Of a stretch of DNA of 64,000 bases, positions 52,500 to 61,316 are shown piece by piece. A program made the position numbers and the translations under genes. Positions within the stretch are counted from its first letter, which is position 1. Each line of letters begins with the position of its first letter. The DNA is from Nesterenkonia lutea (GTDB taxonomy: Bacteria > Actinomycetota > Actinomycetes > Actinomycetales > Micrococcaceae), in contig NZ_JADBED010000001.1 of the NCBI RefSeq assembly GCF_014873955.1, forward strand, positions 682,001 through 746,000, in the 5' to 3' direction. Below the pieces are notes generated by a model. The model worked only from the letters and a program-made list of their open reading frames with translations. It had not been told where the DNA came from and made no database searches.

Positions 52500-53288
52500 A
52501 TGGTCGAACTGGATGCGCTCAGCTGGGTGCTGCTCGGACTGGGTGCACTCGTGGTGGGACTCTCCAAGACGGCGCTCCCCGGCGGCGGCACCCTCGCCGT
52601 GGTCCTCTTCGCTATGGCTCTGCCCGCCAGGGAGTCCACTGCGGCGCTGCTGGTCCTGCTCCTGGTCGGGGATCTCTTCGCGGTCTGGATGTACCGGCGC
52701 ACCGTGGACTGGGCGATCCTGCGTCGGCTGATCTGGCCGGTGCTGCTGGGCGTCGCGGTCGGAACGGTGTTTCTCGGGGTCGCCTCGGACGGGGCCGTCC
52801 GGCGGGTGATCGGCGCGATCCTGCTGGGTCTGCTGGTGTTCACGCTGCTGCGCCGTCGTCGCCAGTCTCGGGCGCCGGAGCTCAGCTCCTCGCCACCGTC
52901 CGGTCATCCAGCGCGCCCGTCCGAAGCGGGGAAGCCGAGTCGCCTCGCCGGCCGTGGGTTCGGCTGGCTGGGCGGGTTCACCACCATGGTGGCGAACGCT
53001 GGAGGCCCCGTGATGAGCATGTATCTGCTCGCGATGCGACTGGACGTGAAGACCTTCCTCGGCACCGCCGCGTACTTCTTCTTCGTGGTGAACCTGGTGA
53101 AGGTTCCCTTCCAGATCGGCCTGGGACTGCTGAACCTGCACACCCTGAGCATTGTGGCGGTGCTGGTGCCGCTCGTCGTGGTCGCAGCATTCATCGGACG
53201 GTGGATCGCCGGAGGGATATCGCAGCGCCTGTTCGAGCGTCTGGTCCTGGGGCTGACCGCTCTCGGCGCGGTGAACCTGCTCCTCTAG
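52500..53288 (+). CDS. TSUP family transporter (TauE/SafE), second copy
   Basis: 262 aa with eight or so helices. GLSKTALPGGGTLAVVLFAM and GFTTMVANAGGPVMSMYLL are the paired half-repeats of TauE/SafE proteins. Sequence is clearly distinct from the TSUP protein at 22818. Likely exports a sulfur- or carbon-containing anion. Between the helices at residues 125-150 is a charged cytosolic loop with RRRRQSRAP. ATG at 52500 chosen from the leaderless promoter; GTG 52494 is an alternative. Confidence 0.85.
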   Translation: MVELDALSWVLLGLGALVVGLSKTALPGGGTLAVVLFAMALPARESTAALLVLLLVGDLFAVWMYRRTVDWAILRRLIWPVLLGVAVGTVFLGVASDGAVRRVIGAILLGLLVFTLLRRRRQSRAPELSSSPPSGHPARPSEAGKPSRLAGRGFGWLGGFTTMVANAGGPVMSMYLLAMRLDVKTFLGTAAYFFFVVNLVKVPFQIGLGLLNLHTLSIVAVLVPLVVVAAFIGRWIAGGISQRLFERLVLGLTALGAVNLLL

Positions 53289-53331
53289 CCGCAGTGGAAT
53301 GACACACTCCGCGGGGCCCCGGGTCTACACA

Positions 53332-53344
53332 TAGGATCAGTTTC
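53332..53344 (+). promoter_or_regulatory. Leaderless -10 promoter of the first AKR gene
   Basis: TAGGAT, seven bases, ATG at 53345. Confidence 0.55.
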
Positions 53345-54304
53345 ATGACGACTTTCGGAAACAGCAGCCGCTTCGGAACCAGCAGCGCCCTGGAACTGTG
53401 TCTGGGCGGAAACACCTTCGGCTGGACCAGCAGCCGGGAGGTCTCCTTCGAGGTGCTCGACTCCTTCACCGGCGCGGGCGGCAGCCTCATCGACACCGCC
53501 GACAGCTATTCAGCCTGGGTCGAGGGCAACAGCGGGGGAGAGTCCGAGACCATCATCGGGCAGTGGCTGGCGGCCCGAGGCAACCGAGACGACGTCGTCC
53601 TGGCCACCAAGGTCAGCCAGCATCCCGAGTTCAAAGGACTGGCGCCGAAGAACGTGGCGGCCGCCGCCGAGGCCACGCTGCGGCGGCTGGGCACGGACCA
53701 CATCGACCTCTACTACGCCCACTTCGACGACGAGCAGACCCCGCTGGAGGAGACCGTGGGGGCCTTCGAGGAGCTCATCACCGCCGGCAGGATCCGCGCC
53801 GTCGGAGTCTCCAACTACAGCGCCGACCGTGTCCGGCAGTGGTTCGAGATCGCCCGGCGGGAGGGCTATACGCTGCCGGTGGCTCTGCAGCCGCACTACA
53901 ACCTGGTGCATCGCGGGGACTATGAATCCGGACTGAGCGAGATCGCTCGGGCCGAAGACCTCGCCGTGATGCCCTACTTCTCCCTGGCCTCCGGCTTTCT
54001 CACCGGGAAGTACCGGAACCGAACGGACCTGGAGGGGGCCGCTCGTGCCGGAATGGCAGGGAAGCACCTCTCGGAGCAGAAGCTGAGAGTGCTCGAGACC
54101 CTGGACGCGATCGCCTCCCGGCTCGAGGTCGCGATGCCCACCGTGGCCCTGGCCTGGCTGCGCACTCGAGACCAGGTGACTGCGCCCATCGCCAGTGCCC
54201 GGACTCCGGAGCAGCTCCCGGCGCTGTTGGCAGGCGCCCGCCTCCAGCTCTCGGCCGAGGACGCTCAGGCGCTGACTGCCGTCTCCTCCGCCGTGGAGGA
54301 CTGA
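53345..54304 (+). CDS. Aldo/keto reductase (first of three)
   Basis: 319 aa NADPH-dependent TIM barrel. LIDTADSYSAW carries the catalytic Asp and Tyr, ATKVSQHP the Lys, and DHIDLYYAHFDDEQTP the His. C-terminal cofactor residues are in TAPIASARTPEQL. It resembles AKR11/AKR12-type general reductases of carbonyls and sugars. The AKRs at 55555 and 58526 are of different subtypes, so this is not a recent duplication. Confidence 0.88.
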   Translation: MTTFGNSSRFGTSSALELCLGGNTFGWTSSREVSFEVLDSFTGAGGSLIDTADSYSAWVEGNSGGESETIIGQWLAARGNRDDVVLATKVSQHPEFKGLAPKNVAAAAEATLRRLGTDHIDLYYAHFDDEQTPLEETVGAFEELITAGRIRAVGVSNYSADRVRQWFEIARREGYTLPVALQPHYNLVHRGDYESGLSEIARAEDLAVMPYFSLASGFLTGKYRNRTDLEGAARAGMAGKHLSEQKLRVLETLDAIASRLEVAMPTVALAWLRTRDQVTAPIASARTPEQLPALLAGARLQLSAEDAQALTAVSSAVED

Positions 54305-54306
54305 CC

Positions 54307-55434
54307 TCAGTCGCCCAGGACGTTCATCGGAGTGCGCTCGCCGTGCGCCTCATGCGTGGCGTGCAGCGCCGCGTCGACCACGTCGCGGGGATCCCCGGCC
54401 CGACGGTATGCCTCGCGCTGGTGGCGCGCGCCTGTCCCGCTGCGCAGGATGTCGCAGACCGTGGCCTGGACCTGCGTGGCCTCCCCGTACTCGCGAAGCA
54501 CCGGGTCGAGCGTGTCGAGCAGCGCTCCGACCACCTCCCCGGCCGCCGCCGGGACGGCGGTGAAGGGGTCGACCAGGGTGCTCTCGACACCGCAGCGGCT
54601 GGCGCGCCAGGTCCATGCGCGCAGAACGGCTGTGTCCACCTCCAGCGGCGGGACCCCCGCTCGCCACTGGCGCGCGGCCGTCTCCACCAGTGCGCGCGCC
54701 ATGGCGGCCAGTGCAGCCGCATGCTCGGCGAACATGCAGACGTCGCAGACCCGGATCTCCACTGTGGAGTGGCGCTCACAGAGCCGTGCATCGAAGTAGA
54801 GCATTGCCGCATCCAGCGGAACGCGCGAATCGAGCAGCGACTGGCGCTGTCGATCGTAGCGCTCGGTGGTTCCGAACACGTCCGTCGGCCCGGTGTTGGG
54901 CCACCTGCTCCAGGTCTGGTGCCGGTAGCTCTGGAACGCTGTGTCGGTGCCATCCCAGAAGGGGGAGTTGCAGCTCAGCGCCAGCAGAGTGGGCAGCCAG
55001 ACGCGGATCCGGTCCAGCACCGCGACCGCCTCGGCCCGGGACTCCACGTGCACATGGACGTGGAGTCCACCGGTGAGCTGCTGCAGAGCTGTCATCCCTG
55101 TCCAGGCGGCGATCCGCTGGTAGCGCTGGTTCGGCACCAGGTGGGGAGTCACGTGCCCCGGGGCCGTGGCGAGGGCGGCGACGCGTCCCCCGAACTCGGC
55201 GGCTGAAGCGTCGGCCCACGCACGGCCTTCCCGGATCGCGTGAAGCTGTTCCTGCAGAGTCCGCTGTGGCGGGTTCACGACCTCGAGCTGCTCCTGCTGC
55301 AGCTCCGTGGCGAGCTGATGTCCGGACTCGAGCGGGGCGCTGTGATACTCGGCGACCTGCCAGCCCAGGCGCAGCGGCTCCAGCTCGGTGGCATCGATCA
55401 GCAGGAGCTCTTCTTCAACGCCAAAGGTCCGCAT
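54307..55434 (-). CDS. Carboxylate-amine ligase, YbdK/GCS2 type
   Basis: 375 aa ATP-grasp-like GCS2 ligase. FGVEEELLLID at the start, GHVTPH, GLHVHVHVESRAEA with the metal histidines, and SCNSPFWDGTDTAFQSYRHQ are conserved. Members form gamma-glutamyl bonds weakly; their true substrates are mostly unknown (related proteins act in lasso- or mycothiol-linked paths). ATG at 55434 is set by GGAGG seven bases upstream; the frame is open to 55512. Convergent with the AKR at 53345. Confidence 0.85.
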   Translation of the reverse strand: MRTFGVEEELLLIDATELEPLRLGWQVAEYHSAPLESGHQLATELQQEQLEVVNPPQRTLQEQLHAIREGRAWADASAAEFGGRVAALATAPGHVTPHLVPNQRYQRIAAWTGMTALQQLTGGLHVHVHVESRAEAVAVLDRIRVWLPTLLALSCNSPFWDGTDTAFQSYRHQTWSRWPNTGPTDVFGTTERYDRQRQSLLDSRVPLDAAMLYFDARLCERHSTVEIRVCDVCMFAEHAAALAAMARALVETAARQWRAGVPPLEVDTAVLRAWTWRASRCGVESTLVDPFTAVPAAAGEVVGALLDTLDPVLREYGEATQVQATVCDILRSGTGARHQREAYRRAGDPRDVVDAALHATHEAHGERTPMNVLGD

Positions 55435-55554
55435 GCGAACGTCCTCCACCCTGGAACGTGGTCCCGATGCGCTGACTGTACTCCCGGTTCTGCAGCAGAA
55501 GACAGGGGCCACGACCGGGCCGGTCTGGACCGAGTTGGACCGGCTGGGAGGGAC

Positions 55555-56364
55555 CTACCCGGTGAAGCTCTCCGGGTGCCCTCCGCGGCGCCCCTCCTCG
55601 CCCTTGTCCAGGGCTGCGATCGCGGTCATCTCCTGTGGCTGAAGCTCGAATCCGTAGATGTCGCGGTTCTTCGCCATGCGTTCTGCGCTGTTGCTCTTCG
55701 GGATCGCCACGACCCCACGCTGCAGGTGCCAGCGCAGCATCACCTGGGCGGGGGTGACGCCGTGCCGCTGGGCGATCTCGGCGAGGACGGGCTCACCGAA
55801 CTGGTCCGTGCGTGCCAGCGGGCTCCACGCCTGGACCGCGATGTCCCTCTCCTGGCAGTAGGTGCGCACCTCGTCATTGGGGAAATAGGGGTGCATCTCG
55901 ATCTGGTTCACTGCTGGCGCCGCTCCGGTGGAGTCGATCAGCCGCTGCAGGTGTGCAGGCTGGAAGTTGGAGACGCCGACGGCGCGCGCCCGCCCGGACT
56001 CGGCCAGCTCCAGCATGGCCTTCCAGGTGTCCACGTAGTCGATGTCCAACATCGGCATGGGCCAGTGGATGAGGAACAGGTCCACGTAGTCGAATCCGAG
56101 GGTCTCGAGCGAGGTCTCGAAGGTCTCGTGCACCGCGGCGGGGGCGTGGTTGCCGTTGTTGAGCTTGGTCGTGACGAAGACGTCCTCTCGGGGGACGCCG
56201 GAGCGCCGGACGGCCTCGCCGACCTCGGCCTCGTTGCCGTACATCTGTGCGGTGTCCAAGAGCCGGTACCCGGCGCCGAGCGCATGGACCACGGCCTCGG
56301 TGCTGGTCTTGCCGGTGCCGAAGCCGATCTCCGGCATCTGGGTTCCTGAGTTGAGCTGAATCAT
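55555..56364 (-). CDS. Aldo/keto reductase, 2,5-diketogluconate reductase type (second of three)
   Basis: 269 aa. GYRLLDTAQMYGNEAEVGEA (Asp, Tyr), VTTKLNNGNH (Lys), DLFLIHWPMP (His) and the AIPKSNSAERMAKN cofactor loop are all intact. Family members reduce 2,5-diketo-D-gluconate, methylglyoxal and other carbonyls. Leaderless start with TAGGAT six bases upstream. A strong palindromic terminator lies 60 bases in front of it. Confidence 0.9.
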   Translation of the reverse strand: MIQLNSGTQMPEIGFGTGKTSTEAVVHALGAGYRLLDTAQMYGNEAEVGEAVRRSGVPREDVFVTTKLNNGNHAPAAVHETFETSLETLGFDYVDLFLIHWPMPMLDIDYVDTWKAMLELAESGRARAVGVSNFQPAHLQRLIDSTGAAPAVNQIEMHPYFPNDEVRTYCQERDIAVQAWSPLARTDQFGEPVLAEIAQRHGVTPAQVMLRWHLQRGVVAIPKSNSAERMAKNRDIYGFELQPQEMTAIAALDKGEEGRRGGHPESFTG

Positions 56365-56376
56365 GGGGTGATCCTA
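56365..56376 (-). promoter_or_regulatory. Leaderless -10 promoter of the second AKR gene
   Basis: TAGGAT on the minus strand, six bases, ATG at 56364. Confidence 0.55.
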
Positions 56377-56426
56377 CGCGGCGAGGACGGTGAATCCAGG
56401 CCGCGCACGCGGGAAGGCACGCGGGA

Positions 56427-56458
56427 AGGGCGGGGTCTCTGCGCAGAGACCCCGCCCT
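56427..56458 (-). terminator. Perfect 32-base palindrome (terminator of the 56510 gene)
   Basis: GGGCGGGGTCTCT and AGAGACCCCGCCC pair around GCGC; 14 base pairs in all. It follows the leftward membrane-protein gene and precedes the AKR promoter. No T tract, so it may also act as a binding site. Confidence 0.65.
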
Positions 56459-56509
56459 CACGCAGCGAGCGGTGCTGGTCACGCCTCAGCATCGGAGACG
56501 AACGCGTGA

Positions 56510-57319
56510 TCAACGGGTGGTGCGACGTGCAGTGTCCGCGTGGACCTCAGTCTCACGTGTGTGTGCGGTTCGTGCGCCGGCAACACCGGCGAAGGCCGCC
56601 ACGGCGGCTCCGATGATCAGACCGGCAGCTGTCCACCAGGCGCCAGCGGCCGCATCATCCTGGACATCTTCGGCGGTCTCCTGCGCCTCATCTGCGACGT
56701 CCGCAGCGTCGTCTTCGACTTCTCCAGCCTCTTCCTGGAGGACTGCTGGATCAACATCCGCGGCCTCTGCGGCCTGTCCCAGTGCTCCTCCGGCAGCGCC
56801 GAGGACGCCGGCACCGAGCCAGCCGATCAAGAGCGTCACGCCGACCAGCGAGGTCGCCCAGGTCACCAGTCCGTGGAGCAGCCCGGCTCGCACGGCCAGG
56901 GCGCCGGCGACGAATCCTCCGGCGGCCAGCGAGAGCAGGATGGCGACCACGCTCCAGATGCCCACAGCGGCACCGTCCACCTCGGAGAGGCCCAGGGCTG
57001 CGCTGATGACCCCGAAGACCAGCAGGACAGCGAGGAACGTGACGGTGCCAGCGAAGATGGCACCCCACGAGGCGTTGGGGGTGCGGGGGCCGCGGTCGAC
57101 CCCGACGAAGGAGTCCTGCGTGGGGTGGTCCTCGCGGGTCTCGAGTCGCTCGGACCGATCGCGTTCGGTGGTCCGGGCTGGAGTTCGACTGGCCGAAGCC
57201 GTCCCCGCGGGCGGGGGCGTCTGGCGATCAGCGGAGCGCACTTCATGGTCCCGGTCGAGGCGGGTGTCTTGTGCGGTTTCGTCATTGCCGTGTCGGTCGT
57301 CGGGATGTGCCATGGTCAT
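56510..57319 (-). CDS. Membrane protein with PhnA-like/TIGR04086-like core
   Basis: 269 aa. About 95 charged residues come first (RDHEVRSADR, Arg/Asp/Thr-rich), then four helices (AIFAGTVTFLAVLLVFGVIS, VVAILLSLAAGGFVAGALAV, GLVTWATSLVGVTLLIGWL, AAGLIIGAAVAAFAGVAGA). Between helices 3 and 4 is a highly acidic Ala/Glu/Asp segment (EEAGEVEDDAADVADEAQ) that likely forms a coiled coil outside the membrane. SWGAIFAG is the recurrent opening of the family. Function unknown. GAGGAAG precedes the ATG. Confidence 0.7.
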   Translation of the reverse strand: MTMAHPDDRHGNDETAQDTRLDRDHEVRSADRQTPPPAGTASASRTPARTTERDRSERLETREDHPTQDSFVGVDRGPRTPNASWGAIFAGTVTFLAVLLVFGVISAALGLSEVDGAAVGIWSVVAILLSLAAGGFVAGALAVRAGLLHGLVTWATSLVGVTLLIGWLGAGVLGAAGGALGQAAEAADVDPAVLQEEAGEVEDDAADVADEAQETAEDVQDDAAAGAWWTAAGLIIGAAVAAFAGVAGARTAHTRETEVHADTARRTTR

Positions 57320-57532
57320 CGACTTCCTCTCGTCTACGTTTTTGCGTGGACACTTCTCAGCCTAGGGAATGAAGATTCTGGTTCACACCTTGGGGGAGGT
57401 ATCAATTTGGTCAACCTGATCTGCGACCGGTGCACGGATCAGGAACGGTGAGCAGCCGGAGCAGACGCAGGCAGCAGCGGGACACGGGGCCGAGGAGGAA
57501 TAGATTCCGCTCCTGCTGGGGTTGCCACAGGT

Positions 57533-58453
57533 ATGCGTGCAATGACCTACTCCGAATACGGCGAACCACACACCCTCGAGATGACCGAGCTTGAACTGCC
57601 CAAGGTGGGCCCCGGCGCCGTGCTGATCAAGATCCAGCGCGCCTCGGTCAATCCGGTGGACTGGAAAGTCATGTCCGGCGGTCTGGACCCCCTCATCGAT
57701 ATCGTCTTCCCCGCCATCCCGGGGTGGGACGTCTCCGGAGTGGTCGAACAGACCGGGCCCGACGTTCCGGAGTTCTCCGTGGGAGACCGCGTGGCCTCCT
57801 ACGCCCGCAAAGAGTTCATCCATGGCGGCACCTATGCGGAATACGTCGCGGTTCCGGCCGACTCGGTGGCCCGAATCCCGGACGGCGTGGACTTCGACTC
57901 TGCCGCGGGGCTTCCGCTGACCGGACTGACCGCCCAGCGTGCTCTGGAGGCCCTCGAGCTCACCTCCGAGGACACGCTGCTCATCCATGCAGCATCTGGC
58001 GGCGTAGGTCACCTCGCAGCCCAGCTCGCGGTGGAACGCGGCGCCACAGTCCTGGGAACCGCTTCGGAGAAGAACCATGCGAAGCTGCGCGAGCTCGGGG
58101 TGACACCGCTGACCTACGGGGAGGGCCTCGCCGACCGGGTCCGCTCTGAGGCTCCGGAGGGAGTCACCGCTGTGGCCGACTTCGTCGGCGGGGTCCTGGA
58201 AGACACGCTGGCAGTGCTGGCCGAGGGCGGCCGGCACGTCTCCGTGGCCGATCCTTCGGTCCTGGAGCACGGCGGCCGCTGGCTCTGGGTCCGCCCTGAC
58301 GGGACCCGCCTGCGCAGGCTGCTCGAGAAGGTCGCCGCAGACACGCTGCGCGTGGATGTGGACCGCGTCTTCCCGCTCGAGGAGGCCGGAGCCGCGATGG
58401 AGGCCAACCAGTCGGGCTCCAACGGCAAGATCCTCATCGACGCCACCCGCTGA
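57533..58453 (+). CDS. NADPH:quinone oxidoreductase-like MDR protein
   Basis: 306 aa zinc-free medium-chain reductase. RASVNPVDWKVMSGG and FPAIPGWDVSGVVEQTG form the N-terminal domain, LIHAASGGVGHLAAQLAVERGA the Rossmann cofactor loop, GKILID the end. Reduces quinones or enals with NADPH. TAGATT at 57501 is a candidate -10. Two close starts (57533, 57542). Next to AKR genes, so carbonyl detoxification is plausible. Confidence 0.88.
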   Translation: MRAMTYSEYGEPHTLEMTELELPKVGPGAVLIKIQRASVNPVDWKVMSGGLDPLIDIVFPAIPGWDVSGVVEQTGPDVPEFSVGDRVASYARKEFIHGGTYAEYVAVPADSVARIPDGVDFDSAAGLPLTGLTAQRALEALELTSEDTLLIHAASGGVGHLAAQLAVERGATVLGTASEKNHAKLRELGVTPLTYGEGLADRVRSEAPEGVTAVADFVGGVLEDTLAVLAEGGRHVSVADPSVLEHGGRWLWVRPDGTRLRRLLEKVAADTLRVDVDRVFPLEEAGAAMEANQSGSNGKILIDATR

Positions 58454-58513
58454 TCGGCGACACGCGGGGAGGCGTCTGATCTCAGCCGCTGTCGCGTGCC
58501 AGGGTCCGCTGAG

Positions 58514-58525
58514 TAGTCTGCAGGC
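58514..58525 (+). promoter_or_regulatory. Leaderless -10 promoter of the third AKR gene
   Basis: TAGTCT, six bases, ATG at 58526. Confidence 0.55.
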
Positions 58526-59455
58526 ATGAAGAGCATCCAGCTGCCCGCCGCCGGACTGTCCGCCTCCCAGCTGGTGCTGGGACTGATGCGGATCAACGAC
58601 AAGACCGATGACCAGATCCGTGAGCTCTACCGGCGAGCCCGGGAGGCTGGTGTCGACCTCTTCGATCACGCCGACATCTACGGCGACGGTCCGCACCACT
58701 GCGAGCGACGCTTCGCGGAGGCCGTCCGGCTCTCCGGCGCGGAACGTGAACAGGTGCTGATCCAATCAAAGGTCGGCATCATCCGAGACGGTCCCTCCTA
58801 TGACTTCTCCGCCGAGCACATCATGGAAGAAGTGGAGGAGTCCCTGCGAGCACTGCAGACGGACTACCTGGACATCCTGCTCCTGCACCGGCCGGATCCG
58901 CTGGTGGAGCCCGAGGAGGTCGCGCGCGCCTTTGACGCCCTCCAGGGTTCCGGGAAGGTGCGTCACTTCGGCGTCTCGAACCACACCGTGGGGCAGATCG
59001 AGCTGCTCCGCACAGCGGTCGAGCAGCCGCTGGTGGTGAACCAGGTCCAGCTCTCCATCGTCCATGCTCCGCTCTTCAGCGAGGGGATGCAGACCAACAC
59101 GCTCGGTCAGGCGCAGGCGGTCATGCCGGCGGGTGCTGACCTCGTGGAATACTGCCGACGCCAGGGCATCACGCTTCAGGCCTGGTCCCCCTACCAGTCA
59201 CCGCGCGGGGTCTTCATCGACCACCCGGAGTACCCCGAGCTCAATGCGGTGCTGTCCCGTCTGGCCGAGAAGCACTCGGTGACGCCCACGGGCATCGCCA
59301 CCGCCTGGCTGACCCGCCATCCGGCGGATATCCAGGTGGTTCTGGGCACCACGCAGGGCGCCCGGGTGGAGGAGGCGGCGGCTGGCGCGCAGGTCCGGCT
59401 CTCCCGCAGGGAATGGTACGAACTCATCCGCGCCGCCGGACACCGGCTGCCCTAG
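58526..59455 (+). CDS. Aldo/keto reductase, YdhF type (third of three)
   Basis: 309 aa. VDLFDHADIYGDGPHHCE (Asp, Tyr), QSKVGII (Lys), DILLLHRPDPLVEP (His) and the cofactor loop VVLGTTQGARVEEAA. Matches the YdhF-type AKRs (HADIYG, QSKxGI). Substrate unknown. Its stop overlaps that of the YitT gene by four bases. Confidence 0.9.
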   Translation: MKSIQLPAAGLSASQLVLGLMRINDKTDDQIRELYRRAREAGVDLFDHADIYGDGPHHCERRFAEAVRLSGAEREQVLIQSKVGIIRDGPSYDFSAEHIMEEVEESLRALQTDYLDILLLHRPDPLVEPEEVARAFDALQGSGKVRHFGVSNHTVGQIELLRTAVEQPLVVNQVQLSIVHAPLFSEGMQTNTLGQAQAVMPAGADLVEYCRRQGITLQAWSPYQSPRGVFIDHPEYPELNAVLSRLAEKHSVTPTGIATAWLTRHPADIQVVLGTTQGARVEEAAAGAQVRLSRREWYELIRAAGHRLP

Positions 59456-60084
59456 GCGCGGTAACGCTCCGGACGATGGTTCAGCGCCAGCACGAGGTTC
59501 AGCAGCACCGCGCCCAATGCGGAGTAGAGCACGTTCAGCGGCGAGACGACGGTCAGCGCGAGCGCGATGACCGCCACGTCCAGGGTCATCTGCACGTATC
59601 CTGCGCGCAGTCCCAGCCGCTCCTGTGCCACCAGGGCCACGATGTTGAACCCGCCCAGGCTCGCCCCGTGCCGGAAGATCGCGAGCAGCCCCATGCCGAT
59701 CAGGATGTTCCCGGCGGGCACGCCGTAGAGCGGGTTGAGCTCGGGCAGCGACAGCATCGGTCCGTGCAGCAGGGCATAGCCGGAGACGATCGCCACGGCC
59801 GCCACAGTCTTCAGCGTGAAGGTCCAGCCCTTCTTCCAGACCGCCAGGGCGAAGAAGGGCAGATTCACCAGCAGGAACAGCGCGGAGAAGTTCAGCGGGG
59901 TGGCGAAGGTCAGCAGCAGCGCCAGGCCTGCGGTGCCGCCGGTCACGGCCTCGGACTGCTGGAGCACATAGAGACCCAGGGAGGCGAGGAAGGTGCCGAT
60001 CAGCACGCCGAAGACGTCCTCCGCCGGAGAGTGCGGGATGGTGGTGTCCTCTGGCCAGGGAGGGACATTCTCGGATCCGGACAT
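59452..60084 (-). CDS. YitT family membrane protein
   Basis: 210 aa with five to six helices. Recognisable blocks: EAVTGGTAGLALLL, NPLYGVPAGNILIGMGLLAIFRHGASLGGFNIVAL, the core of the YitT (DUF161) family. Function unknown in the family. Leaderless start with TAGGCT seven bases upstream. Lacks the C-terminal DUF2179 domain of larger members. Confidence 0.85.
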   Translation of the reverse strand: MSGSENVPPWPEDTTIPHSPAEDVFGVLIGTFLASLGLYVLQQSEAVTGGTAGLALLLTFATPLNFSALFLLVNLPFFALAVWKKGWTFTLKTVAAVAIVSGYALLHGPMLSLPELNPLYGVPAGNILIGMGLLAIFRHGASLGGFNIVALVAQERLGLRAGYVQMTLDVAVIALALTVVSPLNVLYSALGAVLLNLVLALNHRPERYRA

Positions 60085-60097
60085 GAGCGTCAGCCTA
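60085..60097 (-). promoter_or_regulatory. Leaderless -10 promoter of the YitT gene
   Basis: TAGGCT on the minus strand, seven bases, ATG at 60084. Confidence 0.55.
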
Positions 60098-60227
60098 TAG
60101 CCGCGCCGCCGCGGCCGTTCCCTGCCCGGCGCGGGAAGTGAGGACTCTCACGTCATCTGGACCCGTCAGGGGAGCAGCGGCGTAGGCTGAGACTCCAAGA
60201 CTTCATCGGAGAATCGAGGACAGCGTC

Positions 60228-60749
60228 ATGGATCCTGTGACACCTGCGCATGCGGCCAAGTACGGCGAGAACGGCGCAGAGGATCTCTCCTACGATCCCG
60301 AGCACTGCGCACGCGTGGTCTGCGCCCGGGATGTGATCAGGGCGATTCCGACCGTGGTCTTTGAGTTTCTCGCGGACCCTGCTCTGCAGGTGGAGGTCGA
60401 CGGCAATGACAACCTCGCTGCGGCGGAGCCGGGGCAGCGCGTGTCCGGGGTCGGCGACGTCTTCCGCATGGAGCTGACCAACGGCAAGGTGCGGGAGAAC
60501 CACGTGGTGGAGTTCCGTGAGGGCCAGCTCATCGCGTGGAGGCCCGCATCCCTGGGAGAGGCCCCCGCGGGTCATCTCTGGCGCTGGTCCCTCGCGTCCA
60601 CCGAGGACGGCGCCACTGAGGTGACCCACACCTACGACTGGTCCCAGCTGCATGATGAGCAGCGCGTCGCGCGGGCCAGGTCCACGAGCGCCGCCATGCT
60701 GGCCCGGTCCATCGCGCGCCTGAAGGCCGTGGTGGAGGCCTCCGCCTAG
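60228..60749 (+). CDS. SRPBCC family protein (polyketide cyclase/START-like)
   Basis: 173 aa. ARDVIRAIPTVVFEFLADP, NHVVEFREGQLIAWRPAS and ATEVTHTYDWSQLHDEQ follow the helix-grip fold, which binds a hydrophobic ligand in a central cavity. Ligand unknown. TAGGCT at 60182 and GAGGAC before the ATG define the transcript. Its TAG stop is also the first half of the next gene's -10 box. Confidence 0.8.
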   Translation: MDPVTPAHAAKYGENGAEDLSYDPEHCARVVCARDVIRAIPTVVFEFLADPALQVEVDGNDNLAAAEPGQRVSGVGDVFRMELTNGKVRENHVVEFREGQLIAWRPASLGEAPAGHLWRWSLASTEDGATEVTHTYDWSQLHDEQRVARARSTSAAMLARSIARLKAVVEASA

Positions 60750-60760
60750 GCTTGGGGTCC
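60747..60760 (+). promoter_or_regulatory. Leaderless -10 promoter of the NUDIX gene, overlapping a stop codon
   Basis: TAGGCT whose TAG is the stop of the SRPBCC gene, then eight bases and the ATG at 60761. Confidence 0.5.
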
Positions 60761-61222
60761 ATGGAGAGCCGGACCAGCACCCAGCACACCAAGATCGTCG
60801 TCGCCGTCGCTCTGCTGCGCCGCCGACCCGGGCTGGAGGCTGAGCTGTTCATCGCCCGTCGCACCTCGCCGGAGTCTGTGGCGGGGATGTGGGAGTTCCC
60901 CGGGGGGAAGCTTGAACCGGGGGAGACCCTGCACGAGGGCCTGCACCGGGAGCTGCTCGAGGAGCTCGGTGTCTCCGTCGTTCTGCATGAAGAGATCGTC
61001 GGAGGCGGTCACGCGAGCTTCTCTCCAGAATCTGGGTGGTGGCTGAAGGAGACGACGGCGATGCGGCTCTTCCGTGGAGAGCTGGTCGACGGCGAGCCGT
61101 TCCCGCTGCAGGATCATGATCGCGTGGACTGGGTGCCGGTGACGCCGCGGCTGCTGGATTACGCGTGGATCCCCGCGGATCGACCGATCGTGGAACAGAT
61201 CCTTCGGGACGTCAGCGTCTGA
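60761..61222 (+). CDS. NUDIX hydrolase, MutT type
   Basis: 153 aa. The NUDIX box is complete: G-K-L-E-P-G-E then TLHEGLH and RELLEELGV, preceded by AGMWEFPGG as in (d)NTP-cleaning MutT proteins. Likely removes oxidised or non-canonical nucleotides. ATG at 60761 preferred over a TTG at 60752. A 12-pair hairpin follows, then an SOS-box region. Confidence 0.9.
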   Translation: MESRTSTQHTKIVVAVALLRRRPGLEAELFIARRTSPESVAGMWEFPGGKLEPGETLHEGLHRELLEELGVSVVLHEEIVGGGHASFSPESGWWLKETTAMRLFRGELVDGEPFPLQDHDRVDWVPVTPRLLDYAWIPADRPIVEQILRDVSV

Positions 61223-61252
61223 ACCCGCAACGGTGGAGGCGTCGAATGGGGA

Positions 61253-61292
61253 GATGCGCGCAGAAGCAGTGAGGAGGGCCTCTGCGCGCATC
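61253..61292 (+). terminator. Hairpin after the NUDIX gene
   Basis: GATGCGCGCAGA and TCTGCGCGCATC pair perfectly around a 16-base loop. No T tract follows. Confidence 0.55.
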
Positions 61293-61316
61293 GCGCTTCC
61301 CATCGCGCAAGGCCAT

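Noticed and set aside
60502..60517. A further 16-base match to the ychF end (ACGTGGTGGAGTTCCG) inside the SRPBCC gene
   Set aside because: It lies in frame in a conserved coding stretch (HVVEFREGQ), stops matching after 16 bases and has no stop codon; codon bias explains it. The downstream copies B-D are longer and noncoding.
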